A stretch of DNA of 64,000 nt, taken from NCBI GenBank assembly GCA_034667225.1, contig JAXDKG010000019.1, positions 68,698 to 132,697 of the forward strand. Reading direction: 5' to 3'. The position numbers were made by a program, and so were the translations under genes. The notes under the pieces are model-generated. The model had not been told where the DNA came from. It was given only the letters and a program-made list of their open reading frames with translations, and searched no databases. The stretch comes from DATMER01 sp034667225. GTDB taxonomy: Bacteria > Acidobacteriota > Thermoanaerobaculia > Multivoradales > UBA5704. The number at the start of each line of letters is the position of its first letter. Position 1 is the first letter of the stretch. Positions 25,946 through 34,216 of this stretch are shown in pieces.

Positions 25946-27130
25946 ATGAGGACTCACCCCCCTGACTATGACGCAGCTCTGAGGATCAACGCTCGCCGCC
26001 TCAATGAGTTACAGGCGGCCTACCAGGAGGAGCGGGCGGCAGCAAAGGGGCTGGTTGCTGAGCTCGCGCGACACCCGGCCGAGAGGCAGCGCATCCTTAT
26101 AGCCAACCATCCCCGGTTCCACACCTGGGGTGTATTCGAGCATCTGATCGAGACCAGTCGCGAAGAGACCTCAAAGAACCCGAAGGGCGCGGAGGAACGG
26201 GCAAAGCTCGCCCTGGACCTGTCGGAGCACCTCGACACCTCGGTTTACGGGGTCCAGGCAATAGAGGATCTGCGAGCCAGAGCCTGGGCCTATATCGGCA
26301 ACGCGCACCGGGTCCGATTTGAGCTACAGGCGGCGCAGGATGCGCTCGACCGTGCACTCCTCCACCTGCGTAAAGGGACGCGGGAGCCCTGGGAGCTCGC
26401 CGTCTGGCTGGACCTCAAAGCTTCCCTGCTCCGAGCCCAAAGGCGTTTCGACGAGGCCATGCGGCTGCTCAAACGCGCCCTGGTTCTCTTCCTGGCCGTC
26501 GGGGACCGCCAGCGAGCAGGGCGCACTCTGATCAGCATGGACAACGTTCTCCACCGCGCAGGACAACCCGAAAAAGGCATCCCCCTTCTGTACCAGGCCC
26601 TCGATCTCATCGATCCAGAACAGGACCCCAGGCTTCTCTTCAGCGCCAAGCACAACCTCATCGACAACCTTGTCGATGCTGGCCGGAACCTGGAGGCTCA
26701 GAGACTCCTGATGCAGGCTGGTTCCCTCTATCGTCGCTTTGACGAGCCCGCATTCCGCAACCGCCGTTGCTGGGTCGAGGGCAAGATTGCACGTGGGGTC
26801 GGACAGCCGGAAAGGGCGGAGGAGCTTCTTTTAAAGGCCAGGACCGGGTTCCAAGAGCAGGACGCAGGTTATGAAATCGCCCTCGTCTCGCTCGAGCTCG
26901 CGGGCCTTTACGCCGAACAGGGCCGAACGACCGAGATCAAGAGACTCGCCGAGGAGATGGTCCCGATCTTCTCCTCTCGCCAGATTCATCGTGAAGCCCT
27001 CGCCGCTCTCGCCCTGTGGTGCCAGGCCGTCCAGAGCGAGACGGCAGGTGCGGAGCTCGCGGCGCAGGTCGCCTGCGCGATCCGACGGAGCCGCGAAGAG
27101 CAGAGCCCTTCCGGGCAGGACGCCGTCTAG
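25946..27130 (+). CDS. TPR-repeat protein, acidobacterial type
   Basis: 394 residues of helical repeats with no signal peptide. From about residue 95 TPR-like pairs follow: EDLRARAWAYIGNAHRV, AAQDALDRALLHL, RRFDEAMRLLKRAL, and later ELAGLYAEQGRTTEIKRL. The N-terminal 90 residues are helical but not TPR. ATG 25946 is preceded by TTGGAGGG. I associate this type with proteins in Acidobacteriota that often carry an XRE domain, absent here. It sits downstream of a small secreted peptide gene, an arrangement reminiscent of RRNPP/Rap-type peptide-sensing pairs, which is inference. A long AAGGAC hairpin follows the stop. Confidence 0.8.
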   Translation: MRTHPPDYDAALRINARRLNELQAAYQEERAAAKGLVAELARHPAERQRILIANHPRFHTWGVFEHLIETSREETSKNPKGAEERAKLALDLSEHLDTSVYGVQAIEDLRARAWAYIGNAHRVRFELQAAQDALDRALLHLRKGTREPWELAVWLDLKASLLRAQRRFDEAMRLLKRALVLFLAVGDRQRAGRTLISMDNVLHRAGQPEKGIPLLYQALDLIDPEQDPRLLFSAKHNLIDNLVDAGRNLEAQRLLMQAGSLYRRFDEPAFRNRRCWVEGKIARGVGQPERAEELLLKARTGFQEQDAGYEIALVSLELAGLYAEQGRTTEIKRLAEEMVPIFSSRQIHREALAALALWCQAVQSETAGAELAAQVACAIRRSREEQSPSGQDAV

Positions 27131-27136
27131 AGATCC

Positions 27137-27220
27137 GGAAAGGACCAAAAGGACTTCAAGGACAAGAGCCATTGAGGCCTTCCGCGTCCTTGATGTCCCT
27201 TTGGTCCTTTAGTCCTTTCC
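27137..27220. repeat. Long inverted repeat of AAGGAC units
   Basis: Left arm 27137-27163 carries AAAGGAC, AAAGGAC and CAAGGAC; right arm 27186-27220 carries the complementary GTCCTT, GTCCCTTT, GTCCTTT and TCCTTTCC. The arms pair imperfectly around a 22-base loop. It begins six bases after the TPR stop and could end that transcript or be a mobile repeat of the genome. The right arm is adjacent to the next terminator. Confidence 0.6.
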
Positions 27221-27256
27221 CCAAAAACAACAAGCCCCCCGTCGCCGGGGGGCTTG
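27219..27256 (-). terminator. Rho-independent terminator of the bc-complex operon
   Basis: CAAGCCCCCC (27231-27240) pairs perfectly with GGGGGGCTTG (27247-27256) around six bases. On the minus strand it is followed by TTGTTTTTGGGG. It sits 26 bases after the stop of the cupredoxin-like lipoprotein, the last gene of the minus-strand cytochrome operon. Confidence 0.9.
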
Positions 27257-27282
27257 CAACGACCATCCGTTGACGGACGGGT

Positions 27283-28092
27283 TTAGCCGCCGGTCTTCGG
27301 CTGGAAATCGAAGGTCACATCGGCCGTCTGGTTGGCCGCCACCGTGACCTGCTGGGTCGCGGTGCCGAGCTCCTCGTGCCAGGCCTCCAGCGTGTAGGTC
27401 CCCGGAGGCAGCTTGTCGATCGAGAACGTGCCGTCCTCGCCGCTCACCGCGTAGTACGGGTGGTCCAGCACGCCCATGTAGGCGTTCATCCAGGGGTGGA
27501 CGTCGCACTTGACCGGGACCATCACCTCGGCCTTGTCGAACGTCTTGTCGAACTCCATGTTCTGGATCGGCTGGCCCTGGTTGAACTCCTGGTTCGACTT
27601 CGGCATCGCGTGGATGTTGTGCAGCGTGGCGTCGCTGTTCTTGATCGACAGCGGCTGGCCCACCTGGATGCCCATCACGTGCGGGTGATACTGGCAGCCC
27701 TGCTGGTCGAGGACCTTCTTCTCGGTCGGCGTCGGGAAGCTCTTGCCCTCGAGGCCGGTCTTCACGTACACGAAGACGTTGCCGAGCTTGCCGTCCTTCG
27801 CCAGGTACTTGCCCGTGTCGACCGGGGTCGTGTGCAGGCTCGCGCAGGTCGGATCGGCGTTCATCGCGATCGGCGTGTCGCCATCCGGACCGCTGTAGTT
27901 GACGACACCCTTCACGCCACCCGCGTTGGCCGTGTCCACGGCCGGCGCGGTATCGGCCGGAGCATCGGAGGACGCCTCAGGAACGTCGTCACCCTCGCCC
28001 GAACCCTCACCCTCGCCACCACCACCGCAGGCGACCAGAAGCGCCAGCGAGCAACAGAGGACGAGAAGCATCCAGAATCGATTCCTGCTCAT
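27283..28092 (-). CDS. Cupredoxin-like lipoprotein
   Basis: 269 residues. The lipoprotein signal peptide has lipobox LLVACGGG, followed by a Gly/Glu/Ser/Asp linker and a cupredoxin-like beta domain. Possible copper ligands: His residues in QYHPHVMG and LHNIHAMP, and the Cys-His-Met set in PVKCDVHPWMNAYM. The last 70 residues look like a carboxypeptidase-regulatory-type beta sandwich (GTFSIDKLPPGTYTLEAWHEE). It is the last gene after the octahaem cytochrome, so it may carry electrons from the bc complex to the oxidase, which is inference. It has an AAGGAGG ribosome site and a strong terminator. Confidence 0.83.
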   Translation of the reverse strand: MSRNRFWMLLVLCCSLALLVACGGGGEGEGSGEGDDVPEASSDAPADTAPAVDTANAGGVKGVVNYSGPDGDTPIAMNADPTCASLHTTPVDTGKYLAKDGKLGNVFVYVKTGLEGKSFPTPTEKKVLDQQGCQYHPHVMGIQVGQPLSIKNSDATLHNIHAMPKSNQEFNQGQPIQNMEFDKTFDKAEVMVPVKCDVHPWMNAYMGVLDHPYYAVSGEDGTFSIDKLPPGTYTLEAWHEELGTATQQVTVAANQTADVTFDFQPKTGG

Positions 28093-28149
28093 TCACAAAC
28101 CTCCTTGAAAAGGATCTTTTAGATCGAATATGCCGCCGGAGTGGGAAGA

Positions 28150-28179
28150 CCGGCCGCTGGATTATGCCACAGCGGCCGG
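28150..28179 (-). terminator. Hairpin after octahaem cytochrome gene
   Basis: CCGGCCGCTG (28150-28159) and CAGCGGCCGG (28170-28179) form a perfect 10-bp stem with a 10-base loop, 22 bases after the cytochrome stop on the minus strand. There is no T tract, so it may be a stabilising or attenuating stem in the intergenic gap rather than a full terminator. Confidence 0.5.
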
Positions 28180-28201
28180 CCATCGGTCAGTTCTCGAACA
28201 A

Positions 28202-31200
28202 CTAGCGTCCGCCCGCGGCCGGAGCCCCGCCCGAAATATTCGTTCCCGCGGCCGTCGTGGCCGGTCCCGGGACCGTCCCGCCCGAGAGCCGCCAGATGTG
28301 GTCGCGGATCGCCGCCGTCACCTTGTCCGTGTCGGCCAGATAGGTATTCATCTCGGCCTCGGACGCGAAGTACGGCAGGATCTGCTGCTTCTGCGCGGCG
28401 TAGGCCGGGGAGGCCAGCGCCTGGGCCACCGGCGACATGAACTCGCCCGGCTTGGTCTCCGGGAAGAACGACGGCATGCGCGTACCCGGAATCCAGCCCT
28501 GTGGGTTCTTCACCCAGGACGGGACCCAGTCGTGGCGTAGCCGCTCTCCCGCGAGCAGCAGGGACGGCGCCAGGTCGCCCGCGGCTGCCGTGCCCCCTGC
28601 GACCACCGGACCGGACGGATGGCACTTGGCGCACTGGAACATGTCGAACACCATCTTGCCCACCGCCAAGTCACGCGGATGGGCAGCCACCGGCCGCGAG
28701 ACGAACGGCTTCTGCTTCTCGCGCGCCTCGAAGTAGCCGACGATGGAGTTCGCCTGCTCGTCCGTGAACCCGAAGGTGGGCATGCGCGCCGTGAGCCACG
28801 GCCGCATCCTCACCCGGCTCGGATCGTGGAGGTAGGCGAACAGCCAGTCGCCCTGCACCCGCGCCCCCTCGGCCGCCAGGTTCGGCGGCAGCATGGCCGG
28901 ATCCTTGATCACCTGCTGGATCGCATGGCCCTGCCCCTCGATCAGGTGGCAGCCCTGGCAGTTGAAGCGCGTGATCAGCTTGCGCCCCTCGGCCATGGCG
29001 GCCATGCGGCTGCCATCCGCGGAACCCGCCTTGCGCGCCGCCGCCGCCGTCTCCTTGGTGAAGCCGACGATGTTGGCCGTGATCGCCTGGGCCTCGCGCT
29101 CGGACATGCCGAAGTTCGGCATCTTGAGCAGCTCGTTGTAATCCTTGACCCGCTCCTTGCCCTCGTCCCAGATGCGCGGCCGCAGCACCTTGGTCTTCAC
29201 CCAGTCGTGACGAGTGTGGGAGACGCTGTGCACGTGGCCGAAGTCGAACTGGTGCAGCGGCTTGGAGCCCTCCTGGGTCAGCTCGGTGCCGATCGGCTTG
29301 GCCTTTTCGAAGCCCTTGATGTCGTGGCAGCTGTAGCAGCCGTACTTGGCGATCGTCTGCTCGCCCAGGTAGACGTTGCGCTCGGTCTGGGACATGGCGT
29401 TCAGCTTGGAACGGCTGGACTCCAGGGTGAACAGGTTCTGGAGGTAGCCCAGCGCCAGCTCGTCGCGGACCTTGGTGTCGACCTGCGGCAGAGCCACGTT
29501 CTCGTACTTCGCGTCGCGGCTCGACGACACATAGGCGACGACGTCGGACGCCTCCTGATCGGTGAGCCGCAGGTTGGGCATGTTCGTGTCGGGGAAGTAC
29601 TGCTTCGGGTTCTTCACCCAGGCGTAGAGCCAGCCCTTGCTCACCTTGCTGCCGGTGCGCACCAGGTTGGGACCATGCAGGCGGTTGATCTTGGGGAAGA
29701 AATCGTCCCGCTTGGCGTTGGGGTCCAGGATGTGGCAGCCGGCGCAGCCCACGGACTCGAAGATCCTCCTGCCGTTGGCCGGATCGCCCGCCGGGGCCGG
29801 TCCGTACTGCGGCCGGTCCGAGTTCGCCCAGAGGTAGTCGACGATGGCGCGGATCTCCGCCGCCTGCCGCTTCTTGTTCTCCGGCGTCTGGTTGTTCTCC
29901 TGGTAGAAGAAGTGCGGCATGAACGTCGTCGGGTGGAAGCTCCGCGGCGCCTCGATCCACTTGTACGCCCAGCCGGGATTGGTCTTGCCGGCGATGCGCG
30001 TCAGGTCCGGTCCCGCCTTGCGTGTGTTCGTGTAGGACGGATAGTTGATCGGATGGCAGCCGTTGCACCCCATGTGGGTGATCAGCTCGCGGCCGACGTC
30101 CTGGGTTTCTGCCTTGGGTGTCCAGACGCCGCCCGCGTGGCAGGTCGCGCAACCCGCCTCGGTCATGCCGGTGGGCAGGATCGGGTACTCCAGGAAGGCC
30201 TGCTGCTTCCAGTTGTACTTCCGCTCCCACTCCTTGCGCTGCTCGTCCGATTTCGGGCTGTGGCCGGCGCGGGAGAAATCAGTCGCCCGGTCGAGGCCGC
30301 CGTGGCAGACGGTGCAGCCGAACTGGGTGTAGGGGTGCGGCGAGCTGTCGCCGACGAACTCCGCGAGCCGCGGGTGGCTACGGTAGGGCTCCTTCCACTC
30401 CACATCCTTGGTCGCCGGATCGTCTTCGAAGCCCGGGCGGTTCGCGGCCACGTGACACGTCACGCAGCGGTCCACCCGGTTGATCTCGGTGAAGTTGATG
30501 TTGTGGGTCAGCCCCGGCAGGATCACCTGCTGCACAGAGAGGGTGGGCTTGACGAAGTCCATCAGCGGAGCGTTGAGCACGAAGTAGGCGGGATCTTTTA
30601 CCAGGACGGCGGCGCGGGTCTCCAGGCTATCGACACCCTCCCGCAGGGCGGCCAGCCTCTCCTCGGCGTCGGTCACGGCCTTGCGGCGCTCGGCGATCTG
30701 GGCCTGGATCGCGTCGCGCTGCTTCCCGTACCCTTCCCTCTCCGCCTGGGCATCGGTCAGCGCCTTCTTCTCCTTCTGGACGCGGTCGCGCTTGTCAGGG
30801 TCGACCGCCCCGCCGACCTGGATCGACTGGTCATAGAGGAAACGGGCCTCGTCGACCCGCGCCTTGGCGCCGCGCCACTTCGAATCGGCCTGGCTCCACT
30901 TGGAGGACAGCTCCCGGACCTGATCCTCGAGCTTCGCGATCTCGTCGTGGTGCTTGCCCACGGCCTTCTCGGCCGCCCGGATCTCGGCCCGGAGCTGCTT
31001 GCTCTGACCCCCGATCTTGTCGCTCTCCTTCTTCAGCTCCTTGCGCAACTCATCCCGCTCCAGGTCGCGGAACTCGGCCTGGAACCTCTTCCAGGGCTGC
31101 GCGTAATCGGCGACGACCATCCACAGGGTGGTCGCCAGCAACGCCAGGGCGCTGATCGCGAACCACATGTTCATGCGACCGAAGTTGTAGTGCCGGTCCG

Positions 31201-31231
31201 GTCGCTTTTCGGGCGGTGTGATCGGTGGCAA
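28202..31231 (-). CDS. Octahaem cytochrome c with coiled-coil stalk
   Basis: 1009 residues. An N-terminal membrane anchor (about 20-41) is followed by a charged coiled coil of some 160 residues (45-205), then eight CxxCH haem sites at 256, 306, 361, 388, 496, 632, 758 and 867. Single-haem modules such as GRRIFESVGCAGCH recur with a distal Met in PDTNMPNL or GTRMPSF. It is encoded directly after the b-type subunits and Rieske protein, so it probably replaces cytochrome c1 as electron acceptor of the bc complex. TTG start at 31231 follows AAGGAG. It is far longer than any classical c1. Confidence 0.9.
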   Translation of the reverse strand: MPPITPPEKRPDRHYNFGRMNMWFAISALALLATTLWMVVADYAQPWKRFQAEFRDLERDELRKELKKESDKIGGQSKQLRAEIRAAEKAVGKHHDEIAKLEDQVRELSSKWSQADSKWRGAKARVDEARFLYDQSIQVGGAVDPDKRDRVQKEKKALTDAQAEREGYGKQRDAIQAQIAERRKAVTDAEERLAALREGVDSLETRAAVLVKDPAYFVLNAPLMDFVKPTLSVQQVILPGLTHNINFTEINRVDRCVTCHVAANRPGFEDDPATKDVEWKEPYRSHPRLAEFVGDSSPHPYTQFGCTVCHGGLDRATDFSRAGHSPKSDEQRKEWERKYNWKQQAFLEYPILPTGMTEAGCATCHAGGVWTPKAETQDVGRELITHMGCNGCHPINYPSYTNTRKAGPDLTRIAGKTNPGWAYKWIEAPRSFHPTTFMPHFFYQENNQTPENKKRQAAEIRAIVDYLWANSDRPQYGPAPAGDPANGRRIFESVGCAGCHILDPNAKRDDFFPKINRLHGPNLVRTGSKVSKGWLYAWVKNPKQYFPDTNMPNLRLTDQEASDVVAYVSSSRDAKYENVALPQVDTKVRDELALGYLQNLFTLESSRSKLNAMSQTERNVYLGEQTIAKYGCYSCHDIKGFEKAKPIGTELTQEGSKPLHQFDFGHVHSVSHTRHDWVKTKVLRPRIWDEGKERVKDYNELLKMPNFGMSEREAQAITANIVGFTKETAAAARKAGSADGSRMAAMAEGRKLITRFNCQGCHLIEGQGHAIQQVIKDPAMLPPNLAAEGARVQGDWLFAYLHDPSRVRMRPWLTARMPTFGFTDEQANSIVGYFEAREKQKPFVSRPVAAHPRDLAVGKMVFDMFQCAKCHPSGPVVAGGTAAAGDLAPSLLLAGERLRHDWVPSWVKNPQGWIPGTRMPSFFPETKPGEFMSPVAQALASPAYAAQKQQILPYFASEAEMNTYLADTDKVTAAIRDHIWRLSGGTVPGPATTAAGTNISGGAPAAGGR

Positions 31232-31246
31232 CTCAGGCTCCTTGCA

Positions 31247-32383
31247 CTAAATATTGAAGAAGTACTCCTGGATGTACACGAAGTACTTCAGGTTGAACAG
31301 CCAGCGGCAGTACATCTTGATCGGCAGCAACATCATGAACAGGAACAGGGTGATGCCGGTGTAATAGCGCGCCGGCCCCATCTTTTCGAAGTAGGTCCGC
31401 ACCCGCTTCGTCCGGCGCAGGAGCACCGGCAGGCCGAAGAAGTAGAACCCCATCAGCAGGAGGCCGGGGAGCTCGCGGATGAGCCAAAAGCCGGGCAGGC
31501 CCGTCCGCAGGAGCTTGATCCAGAAGTATTCCGAGAGATTGACGTTGACCAGGGCCTCGACCTTGCCCGGATCCCAGTACTCGAAGGGACCGAAGAAGTT
31601 CCAGTTGGGCCCGCGCAGGAAGGTGCCGATGACGATCATCTGGCTCCACAGGATCAGGAAGCCGAACAGGAACAGGCCGATCTCGACCCTGCGCTCGCGG
31701 AACGTGTAGTAGCCGTTCCCCTTGGGGTTCGTGTCGATGTAGGGGATCGCCATCAGCCCGACGATGATCAGGCCGGGGAGCACCACGCCCGCCAGCCAGG
31801 GGTCGAAGTAGACCAGCATCTCCTGCAGGCCGAGGAAGTACCAGGGCGCTTTCGACGGGTTGGGGGCGAGCGCCGGGTTGGCCGGCTCTTCGAGCGGCGC
31901 CTTGAGGACGATCGACCAGATCACCATGCCGACCGTCAGGAGCACCATGCAGATGAACTCGGAGAAGACCAGGTCGGGCCAGGTGAAGATGCGGTCCTCG
32001 ACCTCGGTCGCCTCGTAGGTGGGCTGGCCCGCGGCGAGCCGGGCGTCGTTCTCCGTGGCCTTGTGCATGGCGAACCAGACGAAGAAGCCGACCAGGAACA
32101 CCATCATGACGATGGGCACGTTGTCCGGCTTGGCCACGATCGACTTGAAGTCGGGATCGAACAGCGAGAGTACGAAGAAGCCCACGCCGACCGCGAGCAT
32201 GATCAACCCCGCGCGCTTGGTCCACAGGGACCGGGAGCGCAGCATGAAGTAGAAGGCGATCAGCGTCAGCGTGAACGACCAGTAGGGATAGGCGAGGATG
32301 TCGACGAAGTGCTTGATGCCCTCCATCGGTCCTCCGCCTCCCCCTTCAGCAAACGCCAGCATCGGTAGCAACGCGTCGATCAT
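31247..32383 (-). CDS. Cytochrome bc complex, subunit IV-like C-terminal b subunit
   Basis: 378 residues with about eight or nine membrane helices. The core motif NPSKAPWYFLGLQEMLVYFDPW corresponds to the PEWY quinol-site region of cytochrome b C-terminal halves and PetD. The N-terminal 130 residues and the C-terminal 120 add helices not present in a plain PetD, so this is an extended form. ATG 32383 follows AAGGGGGGTGA. It lies 10 bases after the cytochrome b gene and 15 before the octahaem gene. It forms the quinol-oxidising side with the Rieske protein. Confidence 0.88.
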   Translation of the reverse strand: MIDALLPMLAFAEGGGGGPMEGIKHFVDILAYPYWSFTLTLIAFYFMLRSRSLWTKRAGLIMLAVGVGFFVLSLFDPDFKSIVAKPDNVPIVMMVFLVGFFVWFAMHKATENDARLAAGQPTYEATEVEDRIFTWPDLVFSEFICMVLLTVGMVIWSIVLKAPLEEPANPALAPNPSKAPWYFLGLQEMLVYFDPWLAGVVLPGLIIVGLMAIPYIDTNPKGNGYYTFRERRVEIGLFLFGFLILWSQMIVIGTFLRGPNWNFFGPFEYWDPGKVEALVNVNLSEYFWIKLLRTGLPGFWLIRELPGLLLMGFYFFGLPVLLRRTKRVRTYFEKMGPARYYTGITLFLFMMLLPIKMYCRWLFNLKYFVYIQEYFFNI

Positions 32384-32393
32384 GTCACCCCCC

Positions 32394-33161
32394 TTAGCTG
32401 GGACCCGAGATGCCGCCGTCCTTGCGGACGCGCCAGAAGTGGACCGCCATCAAGAAGGCGGCGACGAGCGGGATGCCGACGCAGTGCAGCACGTAGAAGC
32501 GGATGAGCGTGGCGTTGCCGATGGTCCGCCCGCCGATCAGGGCGAAGCGGGCATCGCTGCCCACGTGGATCAACCGTTGGCCTCCCAATGTCAGGAAGGC
32601 AGCCCCTGGTCCCTCGTTGCCTAACAGGGGAGTCGCGCGGGCCATGTTCGATCCGACCGTGATGGCCCAGATCGCGAGCTGGTCCCACGGCAGGAGATAG
32701 CCGGTGAAGGAGAGGAGCAGCGTCAGCACCAGGAGGATCACGCCGACGTTCCAGTTGAACTCGCGGGGCGGCTTGTACGAGCCGGTCATGAACACGCGGA
32801 ACATGTGGAGCCAGACCGAGATCACCATGGCGTGGGCACCCCATCGGTGCAGCTCGCGCATGATGCCGAAGGCCGCGGCCTCGCGCAGGTCGACGATGTC
32901 GACGAAGGCGTACTCCACGGACGGACGGTAGTAGAACATCAGCAGGAGCCCGGTGATCGTCTCCACCAGGAACAGGAAGAAGGCCGTCCCGCCCATGCAC
33001 CACGTGTAGCTCATGCGGATGCCGGACTTCTTGACCTTGATCGGGTGCAGGTGCAGCACCACGTTGCCCAGCATGGCGAGCGCGCGCTTGCGGTTGTCGG
33101 TCGGGATGCCCACCCGGAAGATGGATTTCCAGACCTGCGTCTTGGTGATGCCTTTGAACAT
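32394..33161 (-). CDS. Cytochrome b, N-terminal half (b6 type)
   Basis: 255 residues with four membrane helices binding two b haems. Haem ligands are His in MRELHRWGAHAM and SVWLHMFRVF on one pair of turns, and HCVGIPLVAAFLMAVHFWRV on the other. The stretch LSFTGYLLPWDQLAIWAITVGSNM is the standard signature. The split between this protein and the subunit IV-like protein parallels the b6f and many non-proteobacterial bc complexes. It follows the Rieske gene by 41 bases. Confidence 0.94.
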   Translation of the reverse strand: MFKGITKTQVWKSIFRVGIPTDNRKRALAMLGNVVLHLHPIKVKKSGIRMSYTWCMGGTAFFLFLVETITGLLLMFYYRPSVEYAFVDIVDLREAAAFGIMRELHRWGAHAMVISVWLHMFRVFMTGSYKPPREFNWNVGVILLVLTLLLSFTGYLLPWDQLAIWAITVGSNMARATPLLGNEGPGAAFLTLGGQRLIHVGSDARFALIGGRTIGNATLIRFYVLHCVGIPLVAAFLMAVHFWRVRKDGGISGPS

Positions 33162-33202
33162 GGCGCCTCTCTGGTTCAGGTTGACGTTCTAAGACGTTCT
33201 CA

Positions 33203-34078
33203 TCAAGCCAGGGAAATGAAGGAGTTGGGGTCCTCCCACTGACCGAGCTCCTGCTGGAACTTCTGAGCCTTGTCGACGACGATCTGGCCGTCGTCCGGGC
33301 TGAGGAAGATCCGCGCCCGCTCCAGAGGCCGGGGCGTCGGGCCCTCGAAGTTGATGCCGCTCTTGTAATAGCCGCTGCCGTGGCACGGGCACTTGAACTT
33401 GTTCTGCGTCTCCAGCCAGGCCGGCGGGCAGCCGAGGTGCGTGCAGATCGCGATCAACGCGTAGAGCTTCCCCTCGTTGTTGACGATCCAGACGCCGTAC
33501 TTGTCCACGAAGCGGGTGTCCACCACGCCGGAGCCGACGTCCTGGGGATAACCGGCCTTGAAGGTCGTCGGGGGCTCGAACAGCACGTTGGGGAACATGA
33601 AGCGCCCCATGGCCGTGACGCACCCGCCGATCGCCGCCGAGAAGCCGACCCAGGCCACCGCGGCCCAGGAGAAGAATCCGCGGCGGGACATGTCTGCGCC
33701 GGTACCTGCCTTCGGAGGTGCCTTCGGAGCTGCCTTGGGGGCCGGGGCCGTGCCGGTCGCGGCCGGAGTGGCCGTGGCCTTGGCCGCGGCAGCCGCCGCG
33801 ACGGGAGCCGGAACGGGAGCCGGTTTTCCCGCGGCCTGGGGGGCCGGTCCCGGAGGCGGAACGACAGGAGCGTTGGTTCCACCGGCGATGGCGGGCTCTA
33901 CCGGAACGGCGGCCTCCGAGGGAGGAGCCTTGAACGTCTCGGAAGTGGCAGCAGCCTGCCTCTCCGGGATCGGAGCGGTATCGGTCTTGGCAGCCCCGGC
34001 CTCAGCGCGGGCGCCTTCCGTGGCCATCTTGGGCGGCCCCGGCTCGGACGCGGGACCGTCCTTCGTCTCGTCAGCCAT
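33203..34078 (-). CDS. Rieske iron-sulfur protein with Ala/Pro-rich N-terminus
   Basis: 291 residues. Cluster ligands are in CTHLGC (212-217) and CPCHGS (230-235), with the usual Cys pair. The signal anchor is a twin-arginine type at 131-153 (SRRGFFSWAAVAWVG), so the folded cluster domain is exported by Tat. Before it lies an unusual 128-residue Ala/Pro/Lys-rich extension that would remain in the cytoplasm. ATG 34078 has GGAAAGGGG upstream; an internal Met at 130 would give a normal-length protein but has no such site. Electrons pass from quinol to this centre and on to the c-type cytochrome. Confidence 0.93.
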   Translation of the reverse strand: MADETKDGPASEPGPPKMATEGARAEAGAAKTDTAPIPERQAAATSETFKAPPSEAAVPVEPAIAGGTNAPVVPPPGPAPQAAGKPAPVPAPVAAAAAAKATATPAATGTAPAPKAAPKAPPKAGTGADMSRRGFFSWAAVAWVGFSAAIGGCVTAMGRFMFPNVLFEPPTTFKAGYPQDVGSGVVDTRFVDKYGVWIVNNEGKLYALIAICTHLGCPPAWLETQNKFKCPCHGSGYYKSGINFEGPTPRPLERARIFLSPDDGQIVVDKAQKFQQELGQWEDPNSFISLA

Positions 34079-34136
34079 GTTGCCCCTTTCCTACTGCATT
34101 TCTATACGGGCCCTGATGTCTACATCCTTTCGGGTG

Positions 34137-34199
34137 CCCCTTTCTAGCGAAAGGGGACAGGGGGTGTCAACGCCGCATTGCGGCGCGAAGGTAACCCCC
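34137..34199 (-). terminator. Two structured hairpins upstream of Rieske gene
   Basis: CCCCTTTC (34137-34144) and GAAAGGGG (34149-34156) form a perfect 8-bp stem with a TAGC loop. Next to it CGCCG (34171-34175) and CGGCG (34181-34185) form an inner stem flanked by GGGGGT (34160-34165) and ACCCCC (34194-34199). They occupy the 138-base gap between the HEAT gene stop and the Rieske start. No T run is present, so they may attenuate or process the transcript rather than end it. Confidence 0.45.
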
Positions 34200-34216
34200 C
34201 TCCAAACCTGGAAAAA

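Noticed and set aside
28619..32368. Open frame of 1249 codons on the + strand
   Set aside because: Antisense to the octahaem cytochrome and cytochrome b genes, which have unmistakable haem motifs.
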